A stretch of DNA of 64,000 nt from assembly GCF_947179515.1 (NCBI RefSeq), contig NC_067487.1, positions 41,062,766 through 41,126,765 on the forward strand, written 5' to 3'. This document shows positions 33,722-44,346 of the stretch, piece by piece. A program made the position numbers and the translations under genes. Every line of letters starts with the position of its first letter. Positions within the stretch are counted from its first letter, which is position 1. Source of the stretch: Apodemus sylvaticus. Its lineage: Eukaryota > Chordata > Mammalia > Rodentia > Muridae. The notes under the pieces are model-generated. The model did not search any database. It was not told the origin of the DNA and was given only the letters and a program-made list of their open reading frames with translations.

Positions 33722-34806
33722 TTATTTTTTATTTTTTTATTTTTTATTGGATATTTTTATTTATTTACATTTCAATTATTTTCCCCTTTCTAGGTCTCCC
33801 CTTTGGAAATCCTATCCCATCCCTCCTCCCCCTGCCTCTATGAGGGTGCTCACCCACCCACCCACCTACTCTCGTCTTCCTGCCCTGGCGTTCCCCTACA
33901 CTGGGGCATGGAGCACCAAGGGCTGCTCCTCCCACTGATATACAATAAGGCCATCCTCTGCCACATATGCCACCAGAGCAATGGGTCCCTCTATGTGTAC
34001 TCTTTGGTTGGTCCAGTCCCCGGTGAACTCTGGAGGGGGGGTCTGGCCAGTTGACACTGTTGCACACCCCATGGGGCTGCAAACCCCTTCAGCTTCTTCA
34101 GTCCCTTCTCCAACTCATCCATCAGGGAGCCCACACTCAGTCCAATGGTTGGCTGTGAGCATCTGCCTCTGTATTTGTCAGGCTCTGGCACACAGCCTCT
34201 CAGGAGACAGCCATATCAGGCTTCTGTCAGCAAGCACTTCCTGGTATTGGCAATAGCGTCCAGGCTTGGTGACTGTATATGAGATGGAGCCCCAGGTGGG
34301 ACAGTCTCTGGATGGCCTTTCCTTCAGTCTCTGCTCCACACTTTGTTTCCATATCTCCTCCCGTGGGTATTTTGTGCCCCTGCTCTAAGAAGCATCCACA
34401 CTTTGATCTTCCTTCTTCTTGGGCTTCATATGGTCTGTGAATTGAATCTTGGATATTCCGAACTTTTGGGCTAATATCCACTTATCAGTGAGTGCATACC
34501 ATGTGTGTTCTTTTGTGACTGAGCTATCTCACTCAGGATGATATTTTCAAGTTCCATCCATTTGCCTGCGAATTTCATGAAATCATCATTTTTAATAGCT
34601 GAGTAGTACTCCATTGTGTAAATGTACCACATTTTCTGTATCCATTCCTCTGTTGAGGGACATCTGGGTTGTTTCCAGCTTCTGAATACTATAAATAAGG
34701 CTGCTATGAACATAGTGGAGCATGTGTCCTTACTACATGTTGGAGCATCTTCTGGATACATGCCCAGGAGTGGTATAGCTGGGTCCTCAGGTCCAATTTT
34801 CTGAGG
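33722..34806 (-). mobile_element. L1 3' end with ORF2 C-terminus, antisense
   Basis: Minus strand: the ORF2 C-terminus stays open at 34471-34761 (YPEDAPTCSKDTCSTMFIAA, WIQKMWYIYTMEYYSAIKND, SLISGY), followed by a long 3' UTR and an A-rich tail at 33722-33760. The 3' UTR (about 740 bp) is longer than in the L1 at 18745, so it is a different L1 lineage. 5'-truncated. Confidence 0.93.
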
Positions 34807-34856
34807 AGAGCTATTTTTTTTTAAAACTATGCTTGGATGCTCCCTTTAAAACCTTC

Positions 34857-35069
34857 TGTTTGAGTTAGGGTTTCTATTACTGTGAGGAAACACCATGACC
34901 AAAAAGCAACTTTAGGAGGAAAGAGTATAATTGTCTTACATGTCCATATTGCTGTTCATCATTGATATAAGTCAGGACAGGAACTCAAGCAGGGCAGAAT
35001 CCTGGAGGCAGGAGCTGATTCAGAGACCATGGAGGGGTGCTGCTTACTGACTTTCTTCTCTTGGCTTGC
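34857..35069 (-). mobile_element. MaLR-like LTR, truncated
   Basis: TGTTTGAGTTAGGGTTTCTA, AACACCATGACCAAAAAGCA, GGCAGGAGCTGATTCAGAGA and CATGGAGGGGTGCTGCTTAC match the LTRs at 777 and 2741. It breaks off at CTTGCTCACC, where family B begins, so about half of the LTR is missing. Confidence 0.75.
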
Positions 35070-35925
35070 TCACCATCCATGGAAACGGGAACATGAGGGT
35101 AGAGAGAAGTAGACTGTTGTGAATGGCCAGCATTGTCATCTGGGGCCATGGTAAGGTACCAGCCCAGAGATGACCCTGAGGACCATGTCTGAGTCTGTGG
35201 CTGTGCTGCAACAGCAGTCGGTGTCAACATCTATGAATCATATTACCACTAGTGAACATGGGAATGTCCCTGGTTCACCAGTGGTAATTAGGGAAGCAGC
35301 AGGGGACCACCTTATTGTCCAGGGGCTGTGTATAACAGTTCCTGCTCCTCACTGGCTGCAGGGATATGGAAAGCTGGATCCATCTCTCACCAGCAGCAAC
35401 TCTTGGGAAAACAGGACCTACGCTTTGCTTAGGCAGTGCAGTAGGACTGGTCCTGGTGGTGGGCTTGTGAGGGAGCCAGCATGGAGGACATGAGTGTGGG
35501 AGAACCAAGCCTGCCACTTGTCTGTCATGGGGTAGCACAGGTGCAGAGGTGATACCCTGCCCTCAGCTCCTTGCCACCTCAGCAGTTGGAAAAGCTACCC
35601 ACAGGGTCACAAGCTCAGAAGAAGACGCCCCTCACCAGCTGCAGCACCCGGGAGAACAGGCCCTCTACCTCACCTGGGCAGCACAGTAGACTGAAGTGAA
35701 GATATGTGGACAGGGGGATATACTGTGGGACACACTGCGACTTACTACAGCGTCCATGACGAGATGTTTTCTACGCTTTGTTCTTTTGTTGTTTGTGTGA
35801 ATGTGTTTCATTGGGGGGGGCATGCTGCAAGGGCAAAGTGCAGATATGAAGGATAGGGAGATAAGCAGGACTGGGGTGCATGATGTTGAAACTCAGGAAG
35901 AATCAATAAAAAGTTAAAAAATAAA
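35070..35925 (+). repeat. Rodent repeat, family B, copy 1, 5'-truncated
   Basis: The reverse complement of this sequence recurs at 43605-45560: shared landmarks are AACATGGGAATGTCCC, GTGGACAGGGGGATA-type text, and the end ATGATGTTGAAACTCAGGAA followed by GAATCAATAAAAAGTTAAAA. It ends with an AATAAA-like signal and A-rich tail, so it is a retroposed unit. The class (RMER-type or LINE-derived) is uncertain. The 107-codon frames inside are not conserved with the second copy as far as I can judge. Confidence 0.6.
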
Positions 35926-36194
35926 CCCAGACCCGTATGCTGTGTATATCCCGCTGGAGTGCTAACCTATACTTAGCCAAAGGATTTGTGCTTCGTTGTA
36001 CACATAATCAGATTAGGCAAATATTAGCAGTTAATCCAGGAATGTGGAGAGGATCTTTCTACTCCTTCATATAAACTAGGTAGTGAAAATGTATTCTGAG
36101 ACTAAGAACTAAAAGGAAGTTATTGATTTTTAAGCCATTAGTGTTTCAGATAACATTTTAAATATTGTTTATGCAACATAGCACTATTTAACGA

Positions 36195-36350
36195 ACATAG
36201 CTTAACTAGTAAAGCACTTGAGTTATAAATCTGACAACCTGTGTTGAATGCCTGTAAAGGTAGGAAAACCAGATTATCAAAGTTACCCTCTGCTCCCACA
36301 TAGGCTCCACACAAACATACACCCAGTGAGAGTAATAAAGTGATAATGAC
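36195..36350 (+). mobile_element. Possible old B3-like SINE
   Basis: CTAGTAAAGCACTTGAGTTA, ACCTGTGTTGAATGCC, TTACCCTCTGCTCCCACATA and a CACACAAACATACACCC tail loosely follow the B3 layout. Divergence is strong. Confidence 0.4.
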
Positions 36351-36706
36351 GAATAAATCAATATTTCAGGCATCAACTTAGAAAAAGCAAAGAAAAAGTA
36401 TACAAACGTTAAGTTTCAGAACTTATTATTCACAAATTAGTTACAAGCTTGTAAATCCTGAGGGGATCAGTCATGCAATATGTTACATATTGTAATGTGT
36501 GCACCTGTGTATGCGCCTGAATGGAAACTTCTAAAGTTTTCTCCTGCTCGAGTGACTTGTGTCTGGAAGGTCTGTCGTTTCTCTAAATACTTCCTTCTAT
36601 GCTATGTCTTCACAATGTTCCTGGTATGACACACAGATTTAATTATGGCTAGGTGGATTCTACACCCTGGTTTGTCTGAGTGAGTTTACCTTAATCACTA
36701 GTAGCA

Positions 36707-36756
36707 TTTTTTTGGTTGTGAGCCTAGCCTTTAACGGCTGAGCCATCTCTCCAGCC
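36707..36756 (-). pseudogene. 4.5SI RNA-derived fragment, 3'-truncated
   Basis: Minus strand reads GGCTGGAGAGATGGCTCAGC, CGTTAAAGGCTAGGCTCACA and ACCAAAAAAA. This matches rodent 4.5SI RNA from nucleotide 1 to its internal A-rich segment (about nt 50) and then stops. The GGCTAGGCTCACAACC part separates it from ordinary B2, which shares the head. 4.5SI is a small nuclear Pol III RNA of myomorph rodents. This copy lacks the 3' half, and flanking duplications are unclear. Confidence 0.8.
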
Positions 36757-36789
36757 AGTGCAGTACTCTTTTAAACTTTTAAAATTTCC

Positions 36790-37285
36790 TCATAGCAGCC
36801 CTATTTATAATAGCCAGAACCTGGAAAGAACCCAGGTATCCCTCAATGGAAGAATGGATGCAAAAAATGTGGTATATATACACAATGGAGTACTATTCAG
36901 CCATTAGAAACAATGAATTCATGAAATTCTTAGACAAATGGATGGAGCTGGAGAACATCATACTAAGTGAGGTAACCCTGACTCAAAAGATGAATCATGG
37001 TATGCACTCACTAATAAGTGGATATTAACCTAGAAAACTGGAATACCCAAAACATAATCCACACATCAAATGATGTACAAGAAGAACGGAGGAGTGGCCT
37101 GGTTCTGGAAAGACGCAGTGTAGCAGTATAGGGCAAAACCAGAACAGGGAAGTGGGAAGGGGTGGGTGGGAGAACAGGGGGAAGGAAGAGGGCTTATGGG
37201 ACTTTCAGGGAGTGGGGGGGGGGCAGAAAAAGGGAAATCATTTGAAATGTAAATAAAAAGATATATCGAATAAAAATATTTAAAA
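36790..37285 (+). mobile_element. 5'-truncated L1 tail, same type as the L1 at 18745
   Basis: It starts inside ORF2 (FIAALFI region), is open to SLISGY with stop near 37028, then has a 3' UTR very similar to that at 20004-20249 (ACATAATCCACACATCAAAT, GGCAAAACCAGAACAGGGAA, a run of nine or ten G, CATTTGAAATGTAAATAAAA). The TTTTAAAATTTCC left flank and TTTAAAAAATTTTTC right flank may be a decayed target duplication. Confidence 0.92.
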
Positions 37286-37929
37286 AATTTTTCTCAGTTT
37301 GGGTGACATTTTACTCAGCCTAGGACACTAGTGACACAATAACACAGGCTAAGTTAAAAAAAATACATGTCATATATATGTATGTATGACTTGTTTTGGC
37401 TCCTGAGGCGGCACAATGAAGGTCAGCACACAGTGGAGTCCCGCTTCGCAGAAGTGGCTTCTGTAGTATGACCACAGCAGAAAGAACCCATTAATGACAC
37501 AAATGCATAAGTCCAATCAAGCAGGCAGAGCCCTGATCAGCTCTTAGTGGTCCCACCTCGTCTTTTAATATCTTAGGGAGATTATGTTTCATCAAGTATT
37601 TCAGCAAGGTTCAATCATGTTCGACCTACTGCAAGTGATACATTACAGCATCCCTTATGTATAATATAATATTCCCTAACTTCTCCAGGTATGAGGCTCT
37701 TGGAATATAAACTGGATATAAGCTGCGCTTGTTTCAAATAAACAGCTTCATTCTCCTGTCACATTTAGTTTGTTAAACTCTTTTGATGACCATCTGTTAC
37801 TATCATTTTATTCTGTGGTTGGCTGCTGGAGCCTGCATGGTAGGCTTAATTTGGCAGTGTATCCTTCCACTCAGCTCTAGGATGACATGGTTTGCTCTAT
37901 AGGCATTTCATGCTTTTGTTTATTTATGT
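37286..37929. other. Low-copy DNA with a possible LTR remnant
   Basis: TATAAACTGGATATAAGCTG then TTTCAAATAAACAGCTTCAT (37711-37752) has the TATA-like plus polyadenylation spacing of an LTR 3' part, but no TG...CA borders were found. Otherwise nothing recognised. Confidence 0.35.
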
Positions 37930-37940
37930 ATTAGTTTTAC

Positions 37941-37975
<35 letters not shown>

Positions 37976-38150
37976 TATGTGGATGTATGACATTTGTGTG
38001 TGGATGCCCATGAAGGTCAGAGGAGGGCATTGGATCTCAGGTATGAGGAGTTGCAGTTAATTGTGAGCTGCTGGATTTGACACCTGAACACGAGTCCTCT
38101 GGAAGAGCAGGAAGTGCTCTTCTTAACCTCTGAGCATCTCCTTACCCCTG
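37930..38150 (-). mobile_element. B3 SINE, antisense, with (TG)n
   Basis: Minus strand: CTTCCTGCTCTTCCAGAGGA, CTCGTGTTCAGGTGTCAAAT and GAGATCCAATGCCCTCCTCT, then a CA-rich tail seen as (TG)n at about 37942-37973. The head carries CAGGGGTAAGGAGATGCTCA in place of GGCTGGAGAGATGGCTC. Confidence 0.75.
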
Positions 38151-38410
38151 GCGTTCGTTTTACTTTGTTTTTTGTTGTTGCTGTTGTTTTTTTTTTTCCA
38201 GAGTTGTCTAAGAGACTCAAAAAACATTACAGACTATTATTATTGCCCTTTATTGCCTGCACTTTACTAAGCCAGTGTGATCCTCAACATATGATTTTAC
38301 TATGCTTGTATAATGCTTAGCTCTGTAATAGGTATAGCAGTAACTTTAGGTATTTTTAATTATAATTTTCATTTGTTCTCAAGAATTTTACCTACTTTCC
38401 TTCTCTCTCA

Positions 38411-38655
<245 letters not shown>

Positions 38656-38699
38656 GATAACACACTAAGTACACTATGTGAATGGGTATGAGACTGTCC

Positions 38700-38949
38700 A
38701 CTGAAGCATGGGAAACTTAGGGTAGGAACACCTCCGAAAGATGATTTTCCCTCCCTGAGTATCTATGTATTGGCAATAGCTCCTCATCAAGGGGTGGGGT
38801 CTGGTGAGTATCTCTCTCCTCCATGATAAAATTTTGGTTGGCTTGATCATGTGTAGGTCATGTGCTGGTAACCACTATGAATGCAATGACCGTGTCATGT
38901 GCAGAAGATAGCATTTCACAGCTCTTATAGTCCTCCTGTGGTTTGTGTG

Positions 38950-39025
<76 letters not shown>

Positions 39026-39295
39026 TCCCTCCTTCCCTCCCTCCTTTCCTCCCTCCTTTCCTCCCTCCCTCTCTCCCTCTCTTCCTCCCCCCCCTCTCTC
39101 TCTGTGTGTGTGTGTTTCTTCTTTTTCTTGAGCCTTGGCAGAGGGTGAAGTCTTGATAATTATGTCTCATTTAGGAGTGAGCAGTCTTTGTTTTGACTTC
39201 AACACTTTGATAATTGTGCCCCTTCCGCACTGACTATGTCTACTACAAAAAGAATTTTCTTTGACCAAGGTTATGAGAGACTTTTTTAAAGTCTA
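38700..39295 (+). repeat. Family A repeat, copy 3, with internal CT expansion
   Basis: GCAATAGCTCCTCATCAAGG, AATGACCGTGTCATGTGCAG and AAGATAGCATTTCACAGCTC on the left, and TTGAGCCTTGGCAGAGGG and TACTACAAAAAGAATTTTC on the right, match copies 1 and 2. A 152-bp polypyrimidine tract (38952-39103) sits where the other copies have a short CT-rich segment. Confidence 0.62.
38952..39103. repeat. 152-bp pure polypyrimidine tract
   Basis: About 34 TC units, then TTCC/CTCC text and a C-run, with no purine until 39104. It is followed by a short GTGTGTG. Embedded in family A copy 3. Confidence 0.97.
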
Positions 39296-40916
39296 CTATC
39301 TTATTAGAAACAACAAAATTTAAGATAAAATAAAAAGTTAAAATAGTACTTGTTTTATAGCTAACTTCTCTCCCCTCCTTCTATCTCTTTTAAATCACAT
39401 TTTAATTGATAGCCTATGTACATCATATGATATAATACCAGATGTTTGAGTATTGATGGTTGTGTATGAAGATTTATTTATGCAACTGAACTGATATGGA
39501 CAATTTTTGATAACATTTAGAGTCAGATTATTGATATAGATTACTTTTGGAATTAAAAGATTTCAGCTCAAAATGAAGAAGTTTCTCACACAGTGTAAAA
39601 ACACTTTAATGACTATAAATTAAATGCTTGCAGAATTGCATTACATTTAGATAATTTCATCAGATGATAAACTTATTTATTAGGAAGCAGTGTTTTGTAA
39701 TCTAGAAAGCCCATACAGTCTGAGAACCATCACCAAGAGAGAATGACCTAGTTCATTTCAGGAAGTTAAGTGATGTCTGTCTATCTTTTTCTGTAACAGT
39801 TAATGCTTTTAAATGGGTCAGCATGACAGGAAAAAAATCTGAATTTGTGGTTTTGTTGTTCCTTTTGGGAAGAACACACTTTGTTCAGCAGAACTATGGA
39901 AAGTTAGCTTGTTAAGTCTTAATATTATTAATTAATGCTCCAATTTGCCTTCTTTGAGGCAAGGAGTTGGAAACAATTTGTGTTGGGTAAAAGCATATTG
40001 GGAAAGCAAAATTAAGACGAGCTTCTCTTTTTCATCATTGAGTGTTTTTAAGGAAACCATAAACCACAGAAAAACTATTGATTCTGAACTCTCTGAAAGA
40101 AAAAAAAATCACATGGAGGCATGGAAGGAATTATTTGTTGGAAGAAAGTGAAGCAAATTTTTCTACAATGTGCAGATATCATTAAAGTGCTGCTCTCAGA
40201 TGATGAAATGTCTTGGTATCTGCAAAAGTCATATGGCATTTCATTGATACGTGACATTTATTATTGTCAACAGTGTATGAGGTGTGTACGAAAGCTTTGC
40301 CTTAACTTAAATCAAAATTAAACCATCTTGTACCATCAAAGAGAAGATGACTTTCAGAAACGCCAAAGTGATTCAGGATTAGATGTCCACTAAGAGCTTC
40401 TAGAGAATAATTTCCAAGTTGCCTTTGAGATGCAATTTTGCAAAGGGTAAGTAAGATATTTTAGATAAAATGGTTTACTTTTTGAGTAGTTGACATCTGG
40501 TATGTGAATAATTTGTGTGTATGGAATGTCATACGTAGAACTGAGGCCCTACGCCATATAGGATAATTTATCATACCAATGCTTTCAACTTTAGACATTT
40601 TTATTATTATGCATCACATACCTCCTTGGGATTTTAGGCATAAAATATTTGAGAGATAATTTAATTTTGATCACCTCAGTCACAAACATAAATGGTCAGT
40701 TGTTAATTTAGTATAAAAATCATAATGCTTCCAGGAGTGGCCGAAGGACATAGTTTGTCTTTTAACTGTTTCAGACATTAGTGTGCACATCCATTTCTAG
40801 CCTGTCCTTGTTGTCAATATATGATCTTTTGGTAGCCATAGTATAATAGTTATTCCAGATGGCAAATTTTATGAATTTATTTGTTTATTTTTTGTGTGTT
40901 TCAGATGACATAAGAA
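39296..40916. other. AT-rich low-copy non-coding DNA
   Basis: No recognised gene, RNA or repeat in 1.6 kb. Three frames at 39945-40321 overlap in different phases or strands and show no motif. Confidence 0.5.
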
Positions 40917-40926
40917 TAAGTTTTCC

Positions 40927-40980
40927 TGGAGAGATGGCTCAGCAGTTAAAGGCTAGGCTCACAACCATAAAATATAAGAC
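40927..40980 (+). pseudogene. 4.5SI RNA retrocopy, tailless, with target duplication
   Basis: TGGAGAGATGGCTCAGCAGT, TAAAGGCTAGGCTCACAACC and ATAAAATATAAGAC match 4.5SI RNA from about nt 4 to nt 57, then stop without poly(A). It is flanked by 10-bp direct repeats TAAGTTTTCC (40917-40926 and 40981-40990). The 3' half of the RNA is missing, so it is a dead, truncated retrocopy of the same kind as the U2 copy at 5578. Confidence 0.85.
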
Positions 40981-40990
40981 TAAGTTTTCC

Positions 40991-42167
40991 TTTCTCAAAT
41001 AATAGAATATATGGGTTTTAGTCCTTTTTTTTTTTGGTTTTGTTTTAAAATATTTGTTTGTTGCTCTCTAAGCTCGTGAGTATGTTCTGGATAAGTTAAG
41101 ATTTGTAACTAGGACATGAAATTAACAAATGTTTATATTTTTTCAAAGGGTTATATAGTCATAAAAACATTCACTACCTACCATTAATCTGTTAACTTGT
41201 AATCATTTGTTTAGTCCAGAGAGTAATGATGCTATTTCATTTAATAAATAAAAGTTTATGTCCAGTTTGTTGACACTGGCAACTAGTTAGACAGAATGCT
41301 TGGAATTTTGTTGAATTAATGATATAAATAAACACAACAACACTTTCATTTTAACTTTACATTTAATCTATAAACTATTGTACCCTTTGCCATGGTGTAG
41401 TGGTAGATATCATAGTGTGTGCTTTATCCATGTATCTGCATGTTCCTAGGGGTAGCACATCATGACCATCTGCTATTTCTCTTTGGATACTTGGCAGAAG
41501 ATTGAAAGGATTTGAATGCCGAGGGTTTGAGTGCTGAGCATTTGTTCTTGGTTCACTTTTCCTTCAGTAGGAATCTACACTGATGACTTTATTCTTGGTG
41601 CTATATAGCTAGCTGATGTGTATAGGCAGGCATTTTGCTGGTCCTGCTACAAGTCTATCCTGCTGACACTCATCCAAAGTCCCTTCAAATTAAATCATCT
41701 TTAGTAGCTCATTTTCTTGTCTCTGCATTAGACATACTGTATCTTTGCAGGTTAGCCACTCACATTTCTGAAGAGCATAGCTCTGAGGAAATGAATGGGA
41801 GGGGATCTGTATTATGACAGAGATTTAGGACAGAAGAATTTGAACTTAAGTGGTTGCTGGGAACAGCTGCTCAAAAGGGCATTTTGCACTCATCTGTGGC
41901 CCATTTGTGTCCCTTTATGACCTAAATACCTTTCTTCTCTGTCTCCTCTCAAGGTAAGGGTTATCCTAAAATTTGCATTTTTCATTTCCATAAGAATTAT
42001 AGTGACTGTGTTTAGCTTTGCATGTTTTTCCACTTGTAGAAAAGGAATTAATTAGACTTTCTAACTTGGTTTTGTCTCTCAGTTGTACCTCTGAGATTCA
42101 TTCATGTTCTATGTAACTGTATTTCATTAACTTTTCATACTTATATTATACTATACTTTATTATATG
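40991..42167. other. AT-rich low-copy non-coding DNA
   Basis: No recognised gene, RNA or repeat. Confidence 0.5.
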
Positions 42168-42594
42168 TGTTAGGATTCTGTCTAAGCTCTACCCCACAAT
42201 TACCTGGCAACAGCCAGGTATGCCCCTCCCCACTGTTACCTAACAACAGCCAGGTAGGCCTGGCCTACTATAACAGAGGATGCTCGGCCCCTCCTCTCTC
42301 TTCCCTCTCTTACAGCTCTTTCATCTCTCTTCTCACCCTCCCAGCTTCTCTCTTGCCCCCTCTTGGGCTCTCCTCCCCTACTCCCTCTCTTCATGTGGTC
42401 ATGGCCGGCCTCTGCTTCTCTACTCTCTTCTTCTCTCTGCTTTTCTCCGCCTCTACTACCCCTTTAACTCCCATCCCATGCCCTGAATAAACTCTATTCT
42501 ATCCTATACCAGTGTGTGCCTGGTCCCTTGGGGGAAGGGATGCCTTGGCATGGGCCCACTGAGGCACCCCCTACCCCCACACCGCCGCAGAACA
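42168..42594 (+). mobile_element. Solo LTR of an endogenous retrovirus
   Basis: 427 bp from TGTTAGGATTCTG to CGCCGCAGAACA, with TG...CA ends, a CTATAA box-like motif near 42268, a CT-rich middle and AATAAA at 42486-42491 followed by a GT-rich GTGTGTGCCTGG. No internal gag/pol/env follows, so it is a solo LTR. The 6-bp flanks TATATG and TATTCT share only the first three bases, so the target duplication has decayed or the borders are off by a few bases. The Pro/Ser-rich 107-codon frame is not a gene. Confidence 0.75.
42486..42491 (+). promoter_or_regulatory. LTR polyadenylation signal
   Basis: AATAAA within the solo LTR, with a TGTGTGCC element about 22 bp downstream, the normal spacing for retroviral polyadenylation. 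Confidence 0.6.
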
Positions 42595-42855
42595 TATTCT
42601 TTAACCTCTTTCTCTTTTTATGATTACAACAATACGAATATATGGGGATCTATCTATAAATATAGAATTGAGTTGTATTCTGTTTCTTGCCCTTGTAAAT
42701 GATGAGGACATGACTGAATATTCCTGTACATTTTCTTCTGGTAATATTTATCACATTAGTTTGTGATAAATCACTTGGGCAATATTTATCACATTAGTTT
42801 GTGACCGAATTTGTGAAGATCGTTTAGTAGCTTGGGACCAATGTTTAAATACATT
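42595..42855. other. Short low-copy spacer with a 24-bp direct repeat
   Basis: A 24-bp unit beginning AATATTTATCACATTAG occurs at 42743-42766 and again, perfectly, at 42781-42804. Confidence 0.8.
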
Positions 42856-43035
42856 CTTATGGGGCTTTTGGGATAGCTCAGTAGGTAAATGAGCTTGGCA
42901 CAGAACCTGGTAACTTGAGTTGGATTCCTGAGATGTACAAGGTAGAAAGGACAGACTTCTGCAAGTTGTCCTCTGGCCTCTACTTATGTACCAGGGCATG
43001 CATGCTCCTCCTAAACAAATTATATATACAAAATC
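42856..43035 (+). mobile_element. B3-like SINE
   Basis: TTTTGGGATAGCTCAGTAGG, GTTGGATTCCTGAGATGTAC, CTTCTGCAAGTTGTCCTCTG and GCCTCTACTTATG, then a GCATGCATGC tail. This is the B3-type head and body in decayed form. Confidence 0.7.
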
Positions 43036-43048
43036 TTACACTGTAATG

Positions 43049-43260
43049 CAGTGGTTTTCATCCTGTAGGTTGGGACCCTTTTGGGGGTCGAATAACCCTT
43101 TCACAGGGGTCACATAAAAACATCTGAAAACACAGATATTTACATTACAACTCATAATAGTAGAAAAATTACAGTTGTGAAGTAGCAATGAAAATAATTT
43201 TACCACAACACGAGGATCTCTGTTTAAGGGTGGCGGAATCTGAAAGGTTGAGAACCATTG
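43049..43260. mobile_element. URR1-type hAT DNA transposon (non-autonomous)
   Basis: The ends are inverted: CAGTGGTTTTCATCC on the left and GGTTGAGAACCATTG on the right. The 8-bp flanks CTGTAATG (43041-43048) and GTGTAATG (43261-43268) match at seven positions, the size made by hAT transposases. The body (GGGGGTCGAATAACCC, TTCACAGGGGTCACATAA, ACAGATATTTACATTACAAC) matches a common rodent Charlie-derived element I know as URR1. It has no transposase of its own. Confidence 0.85.
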
Positions 43261-43702
43261 GTGTAATGGACTAGGCAATGCCAAGTTTCCATCTCCAGAT
43301 AATGCTCTTTATATGTGTACTCTACATGAGTGAAAATTCCTTGCTCCAGTTTGCTGAGTCTACATAGGTTTATCTTGCATGTATTGTGTTGTAATTCAAA
43401 TTGCATAGTTTTATTTTAAGTGTTGGCTTAAAAAATGCCAGAAGCTGCTGCCCTAGTATAAATGTTAGTGATAGGATTGTTGAAGCATAGTCTAATTTTT
43501 CCAGTCAATCAATTAATTAATTAGATCTGAAAATTTCATATAGGTATACAATGTTTCTTCTGCCTGTTACTCCTCTTCCAACAGATCTCTCTTGAAATTT
43601 CATAGCCTTAAAATATTTTTTTTTTATTAATTCTTTGTGAGTTTCACATCATGGGCCCTAGCTTATCTTCCTATCACTTAACCCTTGCAACCTCCCCCTC
43701 CC

Positions 43703-43706
<4 letters not shown>

Positions 43707-43750
<44 letters not shown>
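43707..43750. repeat. (CA)n microsatellite
   Basis: About 22 CA units, pure. Confidence 0.97.
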
Positions 43751-43752
<2 letters not shown>

Positions 43753-44289
43753 TGCCCCCAAACCAAAAAACCAAGACATAGGAAACTTCTCATCATGGAA
43801 GCTATAGGATGCCACAGTCTATTCCTCTGCCCACACATCTTCACTTGTAAATGTTCACTGCAATGAGTCATTGGTCTAGTCCGAGATTTCTGGTTTCTGT
43901 GACACCATCAATACTGGATCCTCACTGGACCTCCTCCCATTTGTCCCGTTGTTGCCCTGTGTCATAGAGATCATGCAGCTTTGGAACAGCAGTACTGGCC
44001 CTTTCCCATGTCCCAACCATTTGCAGATGATAGAGATTTGGGATGGGCCAAATCTTTGGGATGCACTCGGGGCTGGCTTACCTACACCCACGCCTCCAGA
44101 GCCAGCTCCACTATGCTGGCCTGTCTAGAATCAGGGCCCATGCTCCCATGTGCTGCAGTCAGTGAGGAGTCAGGGCCAGCTCTCCCGCTGCTCTCATGCC
44201 CATAGGGTCAGCTCTTCCCACTACTGCAGGTGGTGAGGGCCGGGGCAGGAAGAGAATCACCTTTGAATCCATGCCACCCGGTGGCAGAT

Positions 44290-44291
<2 letters not shown>

Positions 44292-44334
<43 letters not shown>

Positions 44335-44346
44335 TGTGTGGGGGGG
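44292..44346. repeat. (TG)n microsatellite followed by G-run
   Basis: About 25 TG units with one TATG interruption, ending in GGGGGGG. Confidence 0.97.

Noticed and set aside
37711..37752. TATA plus AATAAA spacing suggesting a second solo LTR
   Set aside because: No TG...CA ends or direct repeats could be found, so it is mentioned only as a possibility in the spacer entry.
42167..42490. A Pro/Ser-rich 107-codon frame
   Set aside because: It lies within the CT-rich part of a solo LTR and ends at the LTR polyadenylation signal.
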